The notes beneath the pieces were generated by a model. That model saw only the letters and a program-made list of their open reading frames with translations. It was not told the DNA's origin and searched no databases. A stretch of 64,000 bases of DNA, from the NCBI GenBank assembly GCA_020725195.1, contig DYFL01000002.1, positions 28,481 through 92,480 on the forward strand, read 5' to 3'. Source of the stretch: Hydrogenophilus sp. (lineage in GTDB: Bacteria > Pseudomonadota > Gammaproteobacteria > Burkholderiales > Thiobacillaceae). Of the stretch, positions 44,230 to 54,970 are shown piece by piece. Every line of letters begins with the position of its first letter. The stretch's first letter is position 1. Made by a program: the position numbers and the translations under genes.

Positions 44230-46130
44230 CTCTCCACGATCATGCGGGAGCGCATCTCCAGATGCAGCGCATGGCAGAAGTGCGAGCAGTAGATCCAGTA
44301 CACCCCGGGCTTGTCCGCCTTGAAGGTGACCGACTTGGTTTCCTGCGGGTTGACGATGAAGTTGATGTCGTGCTTGGGGATGGCGATGCCGTGGGTGAGG
44401 TCCTCCACCTTGTCCAGGTTGGTGACCACGAGGGTGACCTCGTCGCCGCGCTTGATCTTGAACTCGCGCAGGCCGAAGTTCGGCGCCTGCGAGGTCATGT
44501 ACACCGTGACCTTGTTGCCCTTGCGCTCCACGCGGTCTTCCTTCACCGCGTTGGGGAACTCGTCGAGGTCGTAGATCTGGCGGGTCTTGATCTTGTCGCG
44601 CGTCATGATGATGAAGTCGTGGGGCTCGGGATGCACCGGCGCCTCGTGGACGAGCTTCATCTTCTCGCCGGTGATGTCGATGATCTGCTCGTTCTCCGGA
44701 TGCAGCGGGCCCACCGGCAGGAAGCGGTCCTTGGAGAACTTGCAGCCCACGCACAGCCACTTGCCGTCGGCCTCCATGGTCTCGGACATGGAGGCGTTGA
44801 TGTGGCCCGGCTGGTAATGGACGTCGAGGCGGTCGACCACCACCTTGGCCGCCTTGTCGCCCTTGAAGGCCTTGATCGCGGCCTCCACGTCCCATTTCAC
44901 CACCTGGCTGTCGAGGAAGAGGGTGGTGAAGGCATTGCCGCGCCCGTCGAAGGCCGTGTGCAGGGGCCCCAGGCCCAGCTCCGGCTCGGCCACCACGGTC
45001 TCGCGCGGCTCCTTGAGGTCGCCGTTGTACCACTTGAGCACCAGCGCCAGGTCGATCACCGTGGCCGTGGGCGAGAGCTTGCCCGAGCAGATGAAATACT
45101 TGCCGTCGGGGCTGGCGTTGACACCGTGGGGGTTCTTGGGCACCGGCACGTAGCAGGTGAGCGCCGCCCTGGGGTCCTTGTTGGCCTCCTTGCGGCCGTC
45201 CACCACGGGCACCTTGGAGTCGCCGATGGTGGTGAAGCGGCCCTCCTTCACCGCGCGCTCGATGCGCTCGACGTGGAAGAACACGCAGGCGTCGTGCTCG
45301 AGGGACATCATGTCCTCGAGATGCGCGCCGTTCTCGGTGTTGTACTGGTTGCACGCCGCCAGCTTGCCGTCGAAGGAGGTGGCGGTCAGGTCCATGTTGC
45401 CGTCGACCCGGCACTGCCAGCGCATCTCCATGGTCTCCGCGTCGATGCAGCTGAACAGGCAGCCGTACTTGCTCGGGTCGTCCAGGTCGCGTCCGTCGTT
45501 GGGCAGGGGGGTGTGGAACTCCATGCCGACGAAGACCCGCGTGGTGCGGTTGAGGTTCGGATCCACCGGGTCGCGCTTGTCCGGGAAGATGCCGTGGATG
45601 CCCTGGACATTGGGCACGTGCGTGATCTTGTCACATTCCATGACGTCGAGCCGGATGCGGGCCACGCGCGAGTGGATCTTGTCGTTGACCCAGGCGTACT
45701 TGCCGTCGTAGGTGCCGTTCGCGTAGGAGCCGTGCACGTGGTGGCTGTCGCCCGTGGTGTACAGGAGGCTGCCGTCGGGCTTGGTGCCCATGATCTTCTT
45801 GGACTCGTTGGTGATGCCCCAGCCGCTCATGGCGTCGGGCACGAACACCCCGAGCTTCTTGATCTGGCGGCCCGAGGGGATGCCGAGGATGCGCACCTCG
45901 CCGGAGTGGCCGCCGCTCCAGATGCCGTAGTAGGGATCGAGCTGGCCGGGCTCGATGTGCGCATCCGCGGCCTTGACCGCCACGGCCTCCTCCGGCTTCT
46001 TGCAGCCGGCGAGCCCCACCGACAGCCCGGCGCCCGCCAGGCCCGCCAGCGCGGCGGTGTTGAGAAACTTGCGCCGATCCGCGTCCTGCAGCAGCTCGGG
46101 GTTCTTGTTGGGGTTGTTGTCCTTGCTCAC
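44226..46130 (-). CDS. nosZ: Nitrous-oxide reductase NosZ
   Basis: NosZ reduces N2O to N2 in the periplasm with CuZ and CuA centres. The 634-aa product starts at GTG 46130, five bases after GGAGG; a TTG at 46142 contains that ribosome site and is rejected. The N-terminus has a twin-arginine motif DRRKFLNTAALAG, then a lipobox-like GLAGCKK. CuZ ligand motifs include DSHHVHGSY, HDACVFFH, NPHGVNASPDG and HYQPGHINAS; CuA motif YCSHFCHALHLEMRSRM. The Tat signal fits clade I. It is first in the operon, before nosR. Confidence 0.96.
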   Translation of the reverse strand: MSKDNNPNKNPELLQDADRRKFLNTAALAGLAGAGLSVGLAGCKKPEEAVAVKAADAHIEPGQLDPYYGIWSGGHSGEVRILGIPSGRQIKKLGVFVPDAMSGWGITNESKKIMGTKPDGSLLYTTGDSHHVHGSYANGTYDGKYAWVNDKIHSRVARIRLDVMECDKITHVPNVQGIHGIFPDKRDPVDPNLNRTTRVFVGMEFHTPLPNDGRDLDDPSKYGCLFSCIDAETMEMRWQCRVDGNMDLTATSFDGKLAACNQYNTENGAHLEDMMSLEHDACVFFHVERIERAVKEGRFTTIGDSKVPVVDGRKEANKDPRAALTCYVPVPKNPHGVNASPDGKYFICSGKLSPTATVIDLALVLKWYNGDLKEPRETVVAEPELGLGPLHTAFDGRGNAFTTLFLDSQVVKWDVEAAIKAFKGDKAAKVVVDRLDVHYQPGHINASMSETMEADGKWLCVGCKFSKDRFLPVGPLHPENEQIIDITGEKMKLVHEAPVHPEPHDFIIMTRDKIKTRQIYDLDEFPNAVKEDRVERKGNKVTVYMTSQAPNFGLREFKIKRGDEVTLVVTNLDKVEDLTHGIAIPKHDINFIVNPQETKSVTFKADKPGVYWIYCSHFCHALHLEMRSRMIVER

Positions 46131-46164
46131 GGTCGCCTCCAATCAGACAAGTGGATCGGTTAAA

Positions 46165-46204
46165 GGTATATCTGACTTATAGACCGGGCATTGACCTGCG
46201 TCAA
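46165..46204 (-). promoter_or_regulatory. FNR-type promoter of the nos operon
   Basis: TTGACCTGCGTCAA (46191-46204) is a perfect FNR/DNR-type dyad (TTGAC-N4-GTCAA). On the minus strand TATACC (46170 to 46165) is placed as a -10 so that the dyad would be centred near -40, the class II position. nosZ begins at 46130, leaving a leader of roughly 28 nt. Confidence 0.75.
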
Positions 46205-46230
46205 TTTGCCGCACTCCTGGGCCGGGCCGG

Positions 46231-46656
46231 CTACAGCTCGGTGGAGAAGGGCACCTCGACCCGGCGGCCGTCCACCTCCAGGGTCATCAGCCAGTCACGG
46301 CGGCCGGAGACGCACACCGGGAGCGTCACCCGTGCCCTGAACACGCCCTCGGCGTCCGGGCGCAGGGTGTAGAGATTGAAGCCCATGTTCATTTCGACCA
46401 TGTCGAAGCGGGCCTCGACCCGCCGCGCCCCCGCCGCGCGCACCCACAGCTCGAAGGCCTGCAGCGCCCTGAGCTCGCCGCTGACGCCCACGGTCAGCTC
46501 CCGCCCGTCCAGGCGCATCGCGCAGCCCTGGTGCAGATCCTGGCAGGCCACCCGCTGCGGCGGCGCCCCCCCGCCCCACGGCAGGAGCAGCAATGCGGCG
46601 GCGGCGGCCAGGACGAGCGCCGCCATGGCGATGAGGAGAACTCGACGACGGCCCAT
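46231..46656 (-). CDS. Hypothetical membrane-anchored protein with MxM motif
   Basis: A 141-aa protein with one N-terminal helix (VLLIAMAALVLAAAAALLLL) and a periplasmic domain starting GGGAPPQRVACQDLHQGCAM. The domain has two Cys in an ACQDLHQGC pair and RFDMVEMNMGFNLYTLRPD, then a beta-rich end (GRRDWLMTLEVDGRRVEVPF). The Met/Cys pattern and immunoglobulin-like shape recall FixH-like or copper-handling periplasmic proteins, but no family is certain. It lies directly upstream of the nosZ promoter, in the same direction. Confidence 0.6.
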   Translation of the reverse strand: MGRRRVLLIAMAALVLAAAAALLLLPWGGGAPPQRVACQDLHQGCAMRLDGRELTVGVSGELRALQAFELWVRAAGARRVEARFDMVEMNMGFNLYTLRPDAEGVFRARVTLPVCVSGRRDWLMTLEVDGRRVEVPFSTEL

Positions 46657-46730
46657 GACACACGCCTCTTGTTGTCGGTCTGGAAAAAGCGCCGCGCCCG
46701 GCAGGGGCGCTTCGCGATGTGAAGGTTAAA

Positions 46731-46759
46731 CGAAAACGGGCCGGGTTGCCCCGGCCCGT
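46731..46759 (-). terminator. Intrinsic terminator of hppA
   Basis: Perfect 10-bp stem ACGGGCCGGG/CCCGGCCCGT (46736-46745 and 46750-46759) with a TTGC loop; on the minus strand it runs into TTTTCG and a further TTT. Located 20 bp after the hppA stop. Confidence 0.85.
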
Positions 46760-46779
46760 CCCCTGCGCCCGGCCCGCCC

Positions 46780-48822
<2,043 letters not shown>

Positions 48823-48922
48823 CGCTTCGTCTCCTTTCTTGCGAGGACCCTGCCGGCACCCCTATGGCGACGGCCGGTGAACCCGGCTCCCACACTGAAC
48901 GCACTGCACGAAAAAGCTACAC

Positions 48923-48946
48923 ATCAGTACATTAGGATGTACTGAT
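48923..48946. promoter_or_regulatory. Perfect 10-bp dyad upstream of hppA
   Basis: ATCAGTACAT-TAGG-ATGTACTGAT, about 100 bp upstream of the hppA start in the 157-bp gap. It is AT-richer than its surroundings and looks like an operator for a dimeric regulator; the regulator is not identified. The rest of 48823-48979 shows nothing else. Confidence 0.5.
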
Positions 48947-48979
48947 CCGCTTTGTCACATCAAAAATTCCTCTGCGCCC

Positions 48980-49195
48980 TTAAGATTTCCCTATGGCCAA
49001 CCCGCCCTCGAAGCGGGTGCCGGGCTCGAAGCCGAAGATCTGGTCCAGGCGCAGCTCCCGGATCAGCATGTCCACCGCCTCCTGGCCGTGCTCGCGCTGC
49101 ACCTCGGAGAGGATCAGCTTGGCCGAGTTGGCGTTGTAGAAGCCGCCGAAGTCGGCCTGCACCTTCAGGAGCTGGCGGGCGCGGTCGAGGGTCAT
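48980..49195 (-). CDS. Hypothetical 71-aa protein next to pfp
   Basis: Small soluble protein MTLDRARQLLKVQADFGGFY, with NANSAKLILSEVQREHGQEA and RELRLDQIFGFEPGTRFEGG. It is helical with no membrane segment. The start is ATG 49195; the longer frame upstream is the repeat array. It lies downstream of pfp in the same direction, separated by the heptad-repeat region. Function unknown. Confidence 0.65.
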   Translation of the reverse strand: MTLDRARQLLKVQADFGGFYNANSAKLILSEVQREHGQEAVDMLIRELRLDQIFGFEPGTRFEGGLAIGKS

Positions 49196-49200
49196 GGTTG

Positions 49201-49266
49201 GTGAGTGGGTAGTAGGAAGTGGGTAGTGGGAATTGCCCACTCCCTACTCCCCATTCCCCACTCCCC
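49201..49266. repeat. Seven-base-period inverted repeat array
   Basis: Left arm heptads GTGAGTG, GGTAGTA, GGAAGTG, GGTAGTG; right arm CCCACT.., CCCTACT, CCCCATT, CCCCACT in the complementary sense. The two arms can fold back on each other. It fills the gap between pfp and the 71-aa gene and could act as a terminator-like barrier. Confidence 0.65.
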
Positions 49267-49271
49267 GCACA

Positions 49272-50525
49272 TCAGAGCTTGAACTCCGGCAGCTTCTTCG
49301 CCACCGCCACGTTCTTCAGGGTCACGTACTGGGGCAGGCCGTCGGCATATTTCGGATAGTCCTCGCCCTGGATCAGCGGCGTGAGGTAGCGCTTGCACTT
49401 GGGCGTGATGCCGAAGCCGTCCTTGGTGATGAAGTCGCGCGGCATGAACTTCTCGACGTTGGCCACCTTGGACAGCGGCGCCATGCCGATCTTGTACTTG
49501 TAGGGGCTGTCGGAGATGCGGTCCACGGTGGGCATGACCGAGTTGTGGCCCTTGATGGCGAGCTCCACGGCCTTCTTGCCCAGCTCGTAGGCCTGCTTCA
49601 CGTCGGTCTTGGAGGCGATGTGGCGGGCGGCGCGCTGCAGGTAGTCGGCCACGGCCCAGTGGAACTTGTGGCCCAGGGCGTCCTTGATCATGTTGGCGAC
49701 CACCGGGGCTGCGCCGCCCAGCTGGGCGTGGCCGAAGGCGTCGCGGGTGCCCTGCTCGGCGAGGAAGGTGCCGTCGGGGTAGTGGCAGCCCTCGGAGACC
49801 ACCACGGTGCAGTAGCCGAACTGCTTGACGTTGGCGTCCACCTTGGCCAGGAAGCGCTTCTGGTCGAACTCGATCTCGGGGAACAGGATGACGACTGGAA
49901 TTCCCTGGTCCTCGACCAGGCCGCCGGCGGCGGCGATCCAGCCGGCGTGCCGGCCCATCACTTCGATGACGAAGACCTTGGTCGAGGTCTTGGCCATGGA
50001 GCGCACGTCATAGCTCGCTTCCAGGGTGCTTACTGCGATGTACTTGGCCACGGAGCCGAAGCCGGGGCAGCAGTCGGTGATGGGCAGGTCGTTGTCCACG
50101 GTCTTGGGCACGTGGATGGCCTGCACCGGGTAGCCCATCGTCTCGGACAGCTGGGACACCTTGTAGCAGGTGTCGGCAGAGTCGCCGCCGCCGTTGTAGA
50201 AGAAGTAGCCGATGTTGTGGGCCTTGAAGACCTCGATCAGGCGCTCGTATTCGCGCTTGTTCTGCTCCAGGGACTTCAGCTTGAAACGGCAGGAGCCGAA
50301 GGCGCCCGACGGGGTGGAGCGCAGGGCGGCGATGGCCGCGTCGCTCTCCTTGCCGGTGTCGATCAGGTCCTCGGTGAGCGCGCCGATGATGCCGTTGCGG
50401 CCGGCGTAGACCTTGCCGATCTTGTCCTTGTGCTTGCGCGCGGTCTCGATGACGCCGCAGGCGGAGGCGTTGATCACCGCGGTGACGCCGCCGGACTGGG
50501 CGTAGAACGCATTTTTCCTGGCCAT
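49272..50525 (-). CDS. pfp: Pyrophosphate-dependent 6-phosphofructokinase
   Basis: Pfp interconverts fructose-6-phosphate and fructose-1,6-bisphosphate using PPi, and in autotrophs also acts on Calvin-cycle intermediates. The 417-aa product starts at ATG 50525 (MARKNAFYAQSGGVTAVINA) after GAGGAG. The loop YNGGGDSADTCYKV replaces the GGDGS of ATP enzymes, and PKTVDNDLPITDCCPGFGS has the Lys typical of PPi users; VIEVMGRHAGWIAAAGGL is conserved. Close to hppA and adk, all PPi or adenylate enzymes. Confidence 0.93.
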   Translation of the reverse strand: MARKNAFYAQSGGVTAVINASACGVIETARKHKDKIGKVYAGRNGIIGALTEDLIDTGKESDAAIAALRSTPSGAFGSCRFKLKSLEQNKREYERLIEVFKAHNIGYFFYNGGGDSADTCYKVSQLSETMGYPVQAIHVPKTVDNDLPITDCCPGFGSVAKYIAVSTLEASYDVRSMAKTSTKVFVIEVMGRHAGWIAAAGGLVEDQGIPVVILFPEIEFDQKRFLAKVDANVKQFGYCTVVVSEGCHYPDGTFLAEQGTRDAFGHAQLGGAAPVVANMIKDALGHKFHWAVADYLQRAARHIASKTDVKQAYELGKKAVELAIKGHNSVMPTVDRISDSPYKYKIGMAPLSKVANVEKFMPRDFITKDGFGITPKCKRYLTPLIQGEDYPKYADGLPQYVTLKNVAVAKKLPEFKL

Positions 50526-50595
50526 GCCGTATCTCCTCACATACCTCGAAGCGAAAACGCGAATCCCGGGAGACCCGCGTTTGTCTCTGAACCGA

Positions 50596-50942
50596 TCAGG
50601 CGCCGCCTTCCTGCACGCGGCGGTGCGCCGCCTCTTCCTGCATCTTGAGCGTGGTCACCACGCAGTCGCCCAGGTTGTCGTATTCCTCTTTGCCCGTGGC
50701 GAAGCGGTCCTTGACGGACCAGAAGAACATGCTGCGGAACTTGTCCACCCCGGTCTTGGAGACCACGACGTTGCAGCCTTCCTCTTTCCAGTACAGCGCC
50801 GGGCAGACGGTCAGCTCGCGGTCGGCCGGGTGCAGGCGGATCTCGGTCTCCACCTCCTGCACCTCCACCTCGTGCCCGTAGCGCTCCTTGAGCGCGGCGT
50901 GCACGAGTCTCAGCTCGGCGTCGCTGAAGTCCGGGATCGGCA

Positions 50943-50943
<1 letters not shown>
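50596..50943 (-). CDS. Hypothetical 115-aa protein coupled to adk
   Basis: Soluble protein MPIPDFSDAELRLVHAALKE, with YGHEVEVQEVETEIRLHPAD, WKEEGCNVVVSKTGVDKFRS and MFFWSVKDRFATGKEEYDNL. Its ATG overlaps the adk stop (TAATG). The form is conserved-looking and fully in-frame with good codon use, but I do not recognise the family. Its place between adk and pfp suggests a link with energy metabolism (inference only). Confidence 0.75.
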
Positions 50944-51715
<772 letters not shown>

Positions 51716-51846
51716 TGGAGGTTATCGTCCCGAATGCGCGCAAGGGCCCCCTGCGCGGCATGGCGCAAGGATCCCCCTGACTTCTCGCGAGGCCGCCGCC
51801 CATAAGAAAGACTGATCCCCCAGGCCGAAACCGCTCCCTTCCCCCT

Positions 51847-54800
51847 TCACCCTTCCCCCTTCCCCAGCCCGCGCTCCTTGATGAGCGCATAGACCGCCGG
51901 GATCACGAACAGGGTGAGCAGGGTGGAGGTGACCATGCCGCCGATCATGGGCGCGGCGATGCGGCGCATGACCTCGGAGCCCGCCCCGCTCGACCACATG
52001 ATGGGCAACAGGCCCGCCGTGATCGCCGCCACGGTCATCATCTTGGGCCGCACCCGCTCCACCGCCCCGACCATGATCGCCTCGTAGAGGTCCGCAGGCC
52101 GCATGGCACGCCCCTCGGCCCGGCAGCGGGCGCGGATTTCGTTGAGGGCGTGGTCGAGGTAGATCAGCATCACCACCCCGGTCTCCGCCGCCACGCCGGC
52201 GAGCGCGATGAAGCCCACCACCACCGCGACGCTCAGGTTGTAGCCCAGCAGCCACATGAGCCACACCCCGCCCACCAGGGCGAAGGGCACGGAGAGCATG
52301 ACGATCAGGGTCTCGGTCAGGCGCCGGAAGTTGAGGTAGAGGAGCAGGAAGATGATCGCCCCGGTGAGCGGCACCACGATCTTGAGCCTCTCCATGGCCC
52401 GCTCCAGGTATTCGTACTGGCCGCTCCAGGTGACGTAGTAGCCGGGCGGGAAGGCGACCTCCCCGGCCACCCGCTCGCGGGCCTCGCGCACGTAGGAGCC
52501 GATGTCGCGGCCGCGGATGTCCACGTAGATGTAGGCCGAGAGCAGCGCGTTCTCGGTGCGGATGGCCGGCGCGCCCTGGGCGACGCTCACCCGCGCGAGC
52601 TGCCCCAGCGGCACCTGGGTACCCCCCATCACCGGCACCAGCACCTCGCTGGCGATGGCCTCGGGGCTGTCCCTGAGCTCCCGCGGATAGCGCACGATGA
52701 CGCCGAAGCGCTCGCGCCCCTCCACCGTGGTGGTGAGCAGCTCGCCGCCCAGGGCCGCGCTCACCACCATCTGCAGCTCGCCCACCGGCAGGCCGTAGCG
52801 GGCGAGCCGATCGTGGTCGGGCTCGATGTTGAGGTAGTAGCCGCCGGTGATCCTCTCCGCGTAGGCCGAGCTGGTGCCCGGCACGGTCTTCACCACCGCC
52901 TCCACGGCCTTGGCGAGGCGCTCCATCTGCGCCAGGTCCGTGCCGAAGACCTTGATCCCGACGGGCGTGCGGATGCCCGTGGCGAGCATGTCGATGCGCG
53001 CCTTGATGGGCATGGTCCAGGAGTTGGCGATGCCCGGGAACTGCAGCGCGCGGTCCATCTCGCTGATGAGCCTGTCCACGTCCATGCCCGGCCGCCACTC
53101 GCTCTCGGGCTTGAGGTTGATCACCGTCTCGAACATCTCCACGGGGGCGGGGTCGGTGGCGGTGGCCGCGCGCCCGGCCTTGCCGATCACCGACTCGACC
53201 TCGGGAAAGCCCTTGATGATGCGGTTCTGGCTGGCGAGCACCTCGGCGGCCTTGGCCACGGACATGCCCGGCAGGGAGGTGGGCATGTAGAAGAGCGTGC
53301 CCTCGTTGAGCGTGGGCATGAACTCGACCCCCAGGCGGCTCGCCGGCCAGGCGGTGGCGGCCATGGCGACCACCGCCAGCGCCACGCTCAGGGCCTTGCG
53401 CCGCAGCACCCAGGCGATCACCGGCCGGTAGCCCCAGATGAGGAAGCGGTTCACCGGGTTCTTGCGCTCGGGCAGGATGCGGCCGCGGACGAAGAGCAGC
53501 ATCAGCGCCGGCACCAGGGTCACCGAGAGCAGGGCCGCGCCGGCCATGGCATAGGTCTTGGTGTAGGCGAGCGGCGCGAAGAGCCGCCCCTCCTGCGCCT
53601 CCAGGGTGAATACCGGGAGGAAGGAGACGGTGATGACGAGCAGCGAGAAGAAGAGCGCCGGGCCCACCTCGCGGCAGGCCTCGATCAGGATCGGCAGGCG
53701 CGGCGCGTCGGGGGGCGCGCGCTCCAGGTGCTTGTGGGCGTTCTCGATCATGACGATGGCCGCGTCCACCATGGCCCCGATGGCGATGGCGATGCCGCCC
53801 AGGCTCATGATGTTGGCGTTGATGCCCTGCAGGTGCATGACGATGAAGGCGATGAGCACCCCCACGGGCAGCATCAGGATCGCGACCAGGGCGCTCCTCA
53901 CGTGCAGCAGGAAGACCACGCAGACCAGGGCGACGATGAGGGACTCCTCGATCAGGGTGCGCTTCAGGTTGTCGATGGCGCGGTGGATGAGGTCGGAGCG
54001 GTCGTAGACCGTCCGGATCTCCACCCCCGCGGGCAGGCCCGGGGCGATCTCCGCGAGCTTCGCCTTGAGGTTCCCGATCACCTCGAGGGCGTTCTCGCCG
54101 TAGCGGGCCACGGCGATGCCGGAGACGACCTCGCCCTCGCCGTTGAGCTCCGTCAGGCCGCGGCGCTCGTCCGGGGCGAGCTCCACGCGGGCGACGTCGC
54201 GCAGCAGCACGGGCACGCCGCCCTCGGCCTTGACCACCAGGCGCTCGAGGTCGGCCACGCCGCGCAGATAGCCCCGGCCGCGCACCATGTACTCGGTCTC
54301 GCTCATCTCCACCACGCGGCCGCCGACGTCCTGGTTGCCCGCGCGGACGACCTCCATCACCTTCGAGAGCGGCACGCGGTAGGCCTGCAGCCTCCTGGGG
54401 TCGACGGTGACCTGGTACTGCTGCACGAAGCCGCCGATCGAGGCCACCTCCGCCACGCCCTCGGCCTTGGTGAGCTGGTAGCGCACAAACCAGTCCTGGA
54501 TGGTGCGCAGCTCGGCGAGCGTCCGCTGCGCGCCTTCCACCACGTACTGGTAGACCCAGCCCACGCCGGTCGCGTCCGGCCCCAGGGAGGGCGAGACGTT
54601 CCTGGGCAGCCGGTTCGAGGCGAAGTTGAGGTACTCCAGCACCCGCGAGCGGGCCCAGTAGATGTCGGTGCCGTCCTCGAAGATGACGTAGACGAAGGAG
54701 GCCCCGAAGAAGGAGAAGCCGCGCACCACCTTGGACCTGGGCACGGCGAGCATGGCCGTGGTGAGCGGGTAGGTCACCTGGTCCTCGACCACCTGCGGGG

Positions 54801-54969
54801 CCTGGCCGGGGTACTCCGTGTACAGGATGACCTGCACGTCGGAGAGGTCCGGCAGGGCGTCCAGAGGCGTCTTCAGCACGGCGTAGACGCCGGCCGCGAC
54901 GACGAAGGCCGTGGCGAGCAGGACCAGGAAGACGTTGCGGGCCGACCATTCGATGAGGCGCGCGAGCAT
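51847..54969 (-). CDS. cusA: HME-family RND efflux pump, CusA type
   Basis: CusA is the inner-membrane proton-driven pump of a tripartite Cu(I)/Ag(I) exporter. The 1040-aa product starts at ATG 54969 (MLARLIEWSARNVFLVLLAT), one base after the cusB stop. Features: TPLDALPDLSDVQVILYTEY (HME hallmark), EGVAEVASIGGFVQQYQV, GGIAIAIGAMVDAAIVMIEN with the proton-relay acidic residues, and FMPTLNEGTLFYMPTSLPGM. Twelve membrane helices by the usual two blocks. Substrate is inferred from operon partners. Confidence 0.93.
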   Translation of the reverse strand: MLARLIEWSARNVFLVLLATAFVVAAGVYAVLKTPLDALPDLSDVQVILYTEYPGQAPQVVEDQVTYPLTTAMLAVPRSKVVRGFSFFGASFVYVIFEDGTDIYWARSRVLEYLNFASNRLPRNVSPSLGPDATGVGWVYQYVVEGAQRTLAELRTIQDWFVRYQLTKAEGVAEVASIGGFVQQYQVTVDPRRLQAYRVPLSKVMEVVRAGNQDVGGRVVEMSETEYMVRGRGYLRGVADLERLVVKAEGGVPVLLRDVARVELAPDERRGLTELNGEGEVVSGIAVARYGENALEVIGNLKAKLAEIAPGLPAGVEIRTVYDRSDLIHRAIDNLKRTLIEESLIVALVCVVFLLHVRSALVAILMLPVGVLIAFIVMHLQGINANIMSLGGIAIAIGAMVDAAIVMIENAHKHLERAPPDAPRLPILIEACREVGPALFFSLLVITVSFLPVFTLEAQEGRLFAPLAYTKTYAMAGAALLSVTLVPALMLLFVRGRILPERKNPVNRFLIWGYRPVIAWVLRRKALSVALAVVAMAATAWPASRLGVEFMPTLNEGTLFYMPTSLPGMSVAKAAEVLASQNRIIKGFPEVESVIGKAGRAATATDPAPVEMFETVINLKPESEWRPGMDVDRLISEMDRALQFPGIANSWTMPIKARIDMLATGIRTPVGIKVFGTDLAQMERLAKAVEAVVKTVPGTSSAYAERITGGYYLNIEPDHDRLARYGLPVGELQMVVSAALGGELLTTTVEGRERFGVIVRYPRELRDSPEAIASEVLVPVMGGTQVPLGQLARVSVAQGAPAIRTENALLSAYIYVDIRGRDIGSYVREARERVAGEVAFPPGYYVTWSGQYEYLERAMERLKIVVPLTGAIIFLLLYLNFRRLTETLIVMLSVPFALVGGVWLMWLLGYNLSVAVVVGFIALAGVAAETGVVMLIYLDHALNEIRARCRAEGRAMRPADLYEAIMVGAVERVRPKMMTVAAITAGLLPIMWSSGAGSEVMRRIAAPMIGGMVTSTLLTLFVIPAVYALIKERGLGKGEG

Positions 54970-54970
54970 G

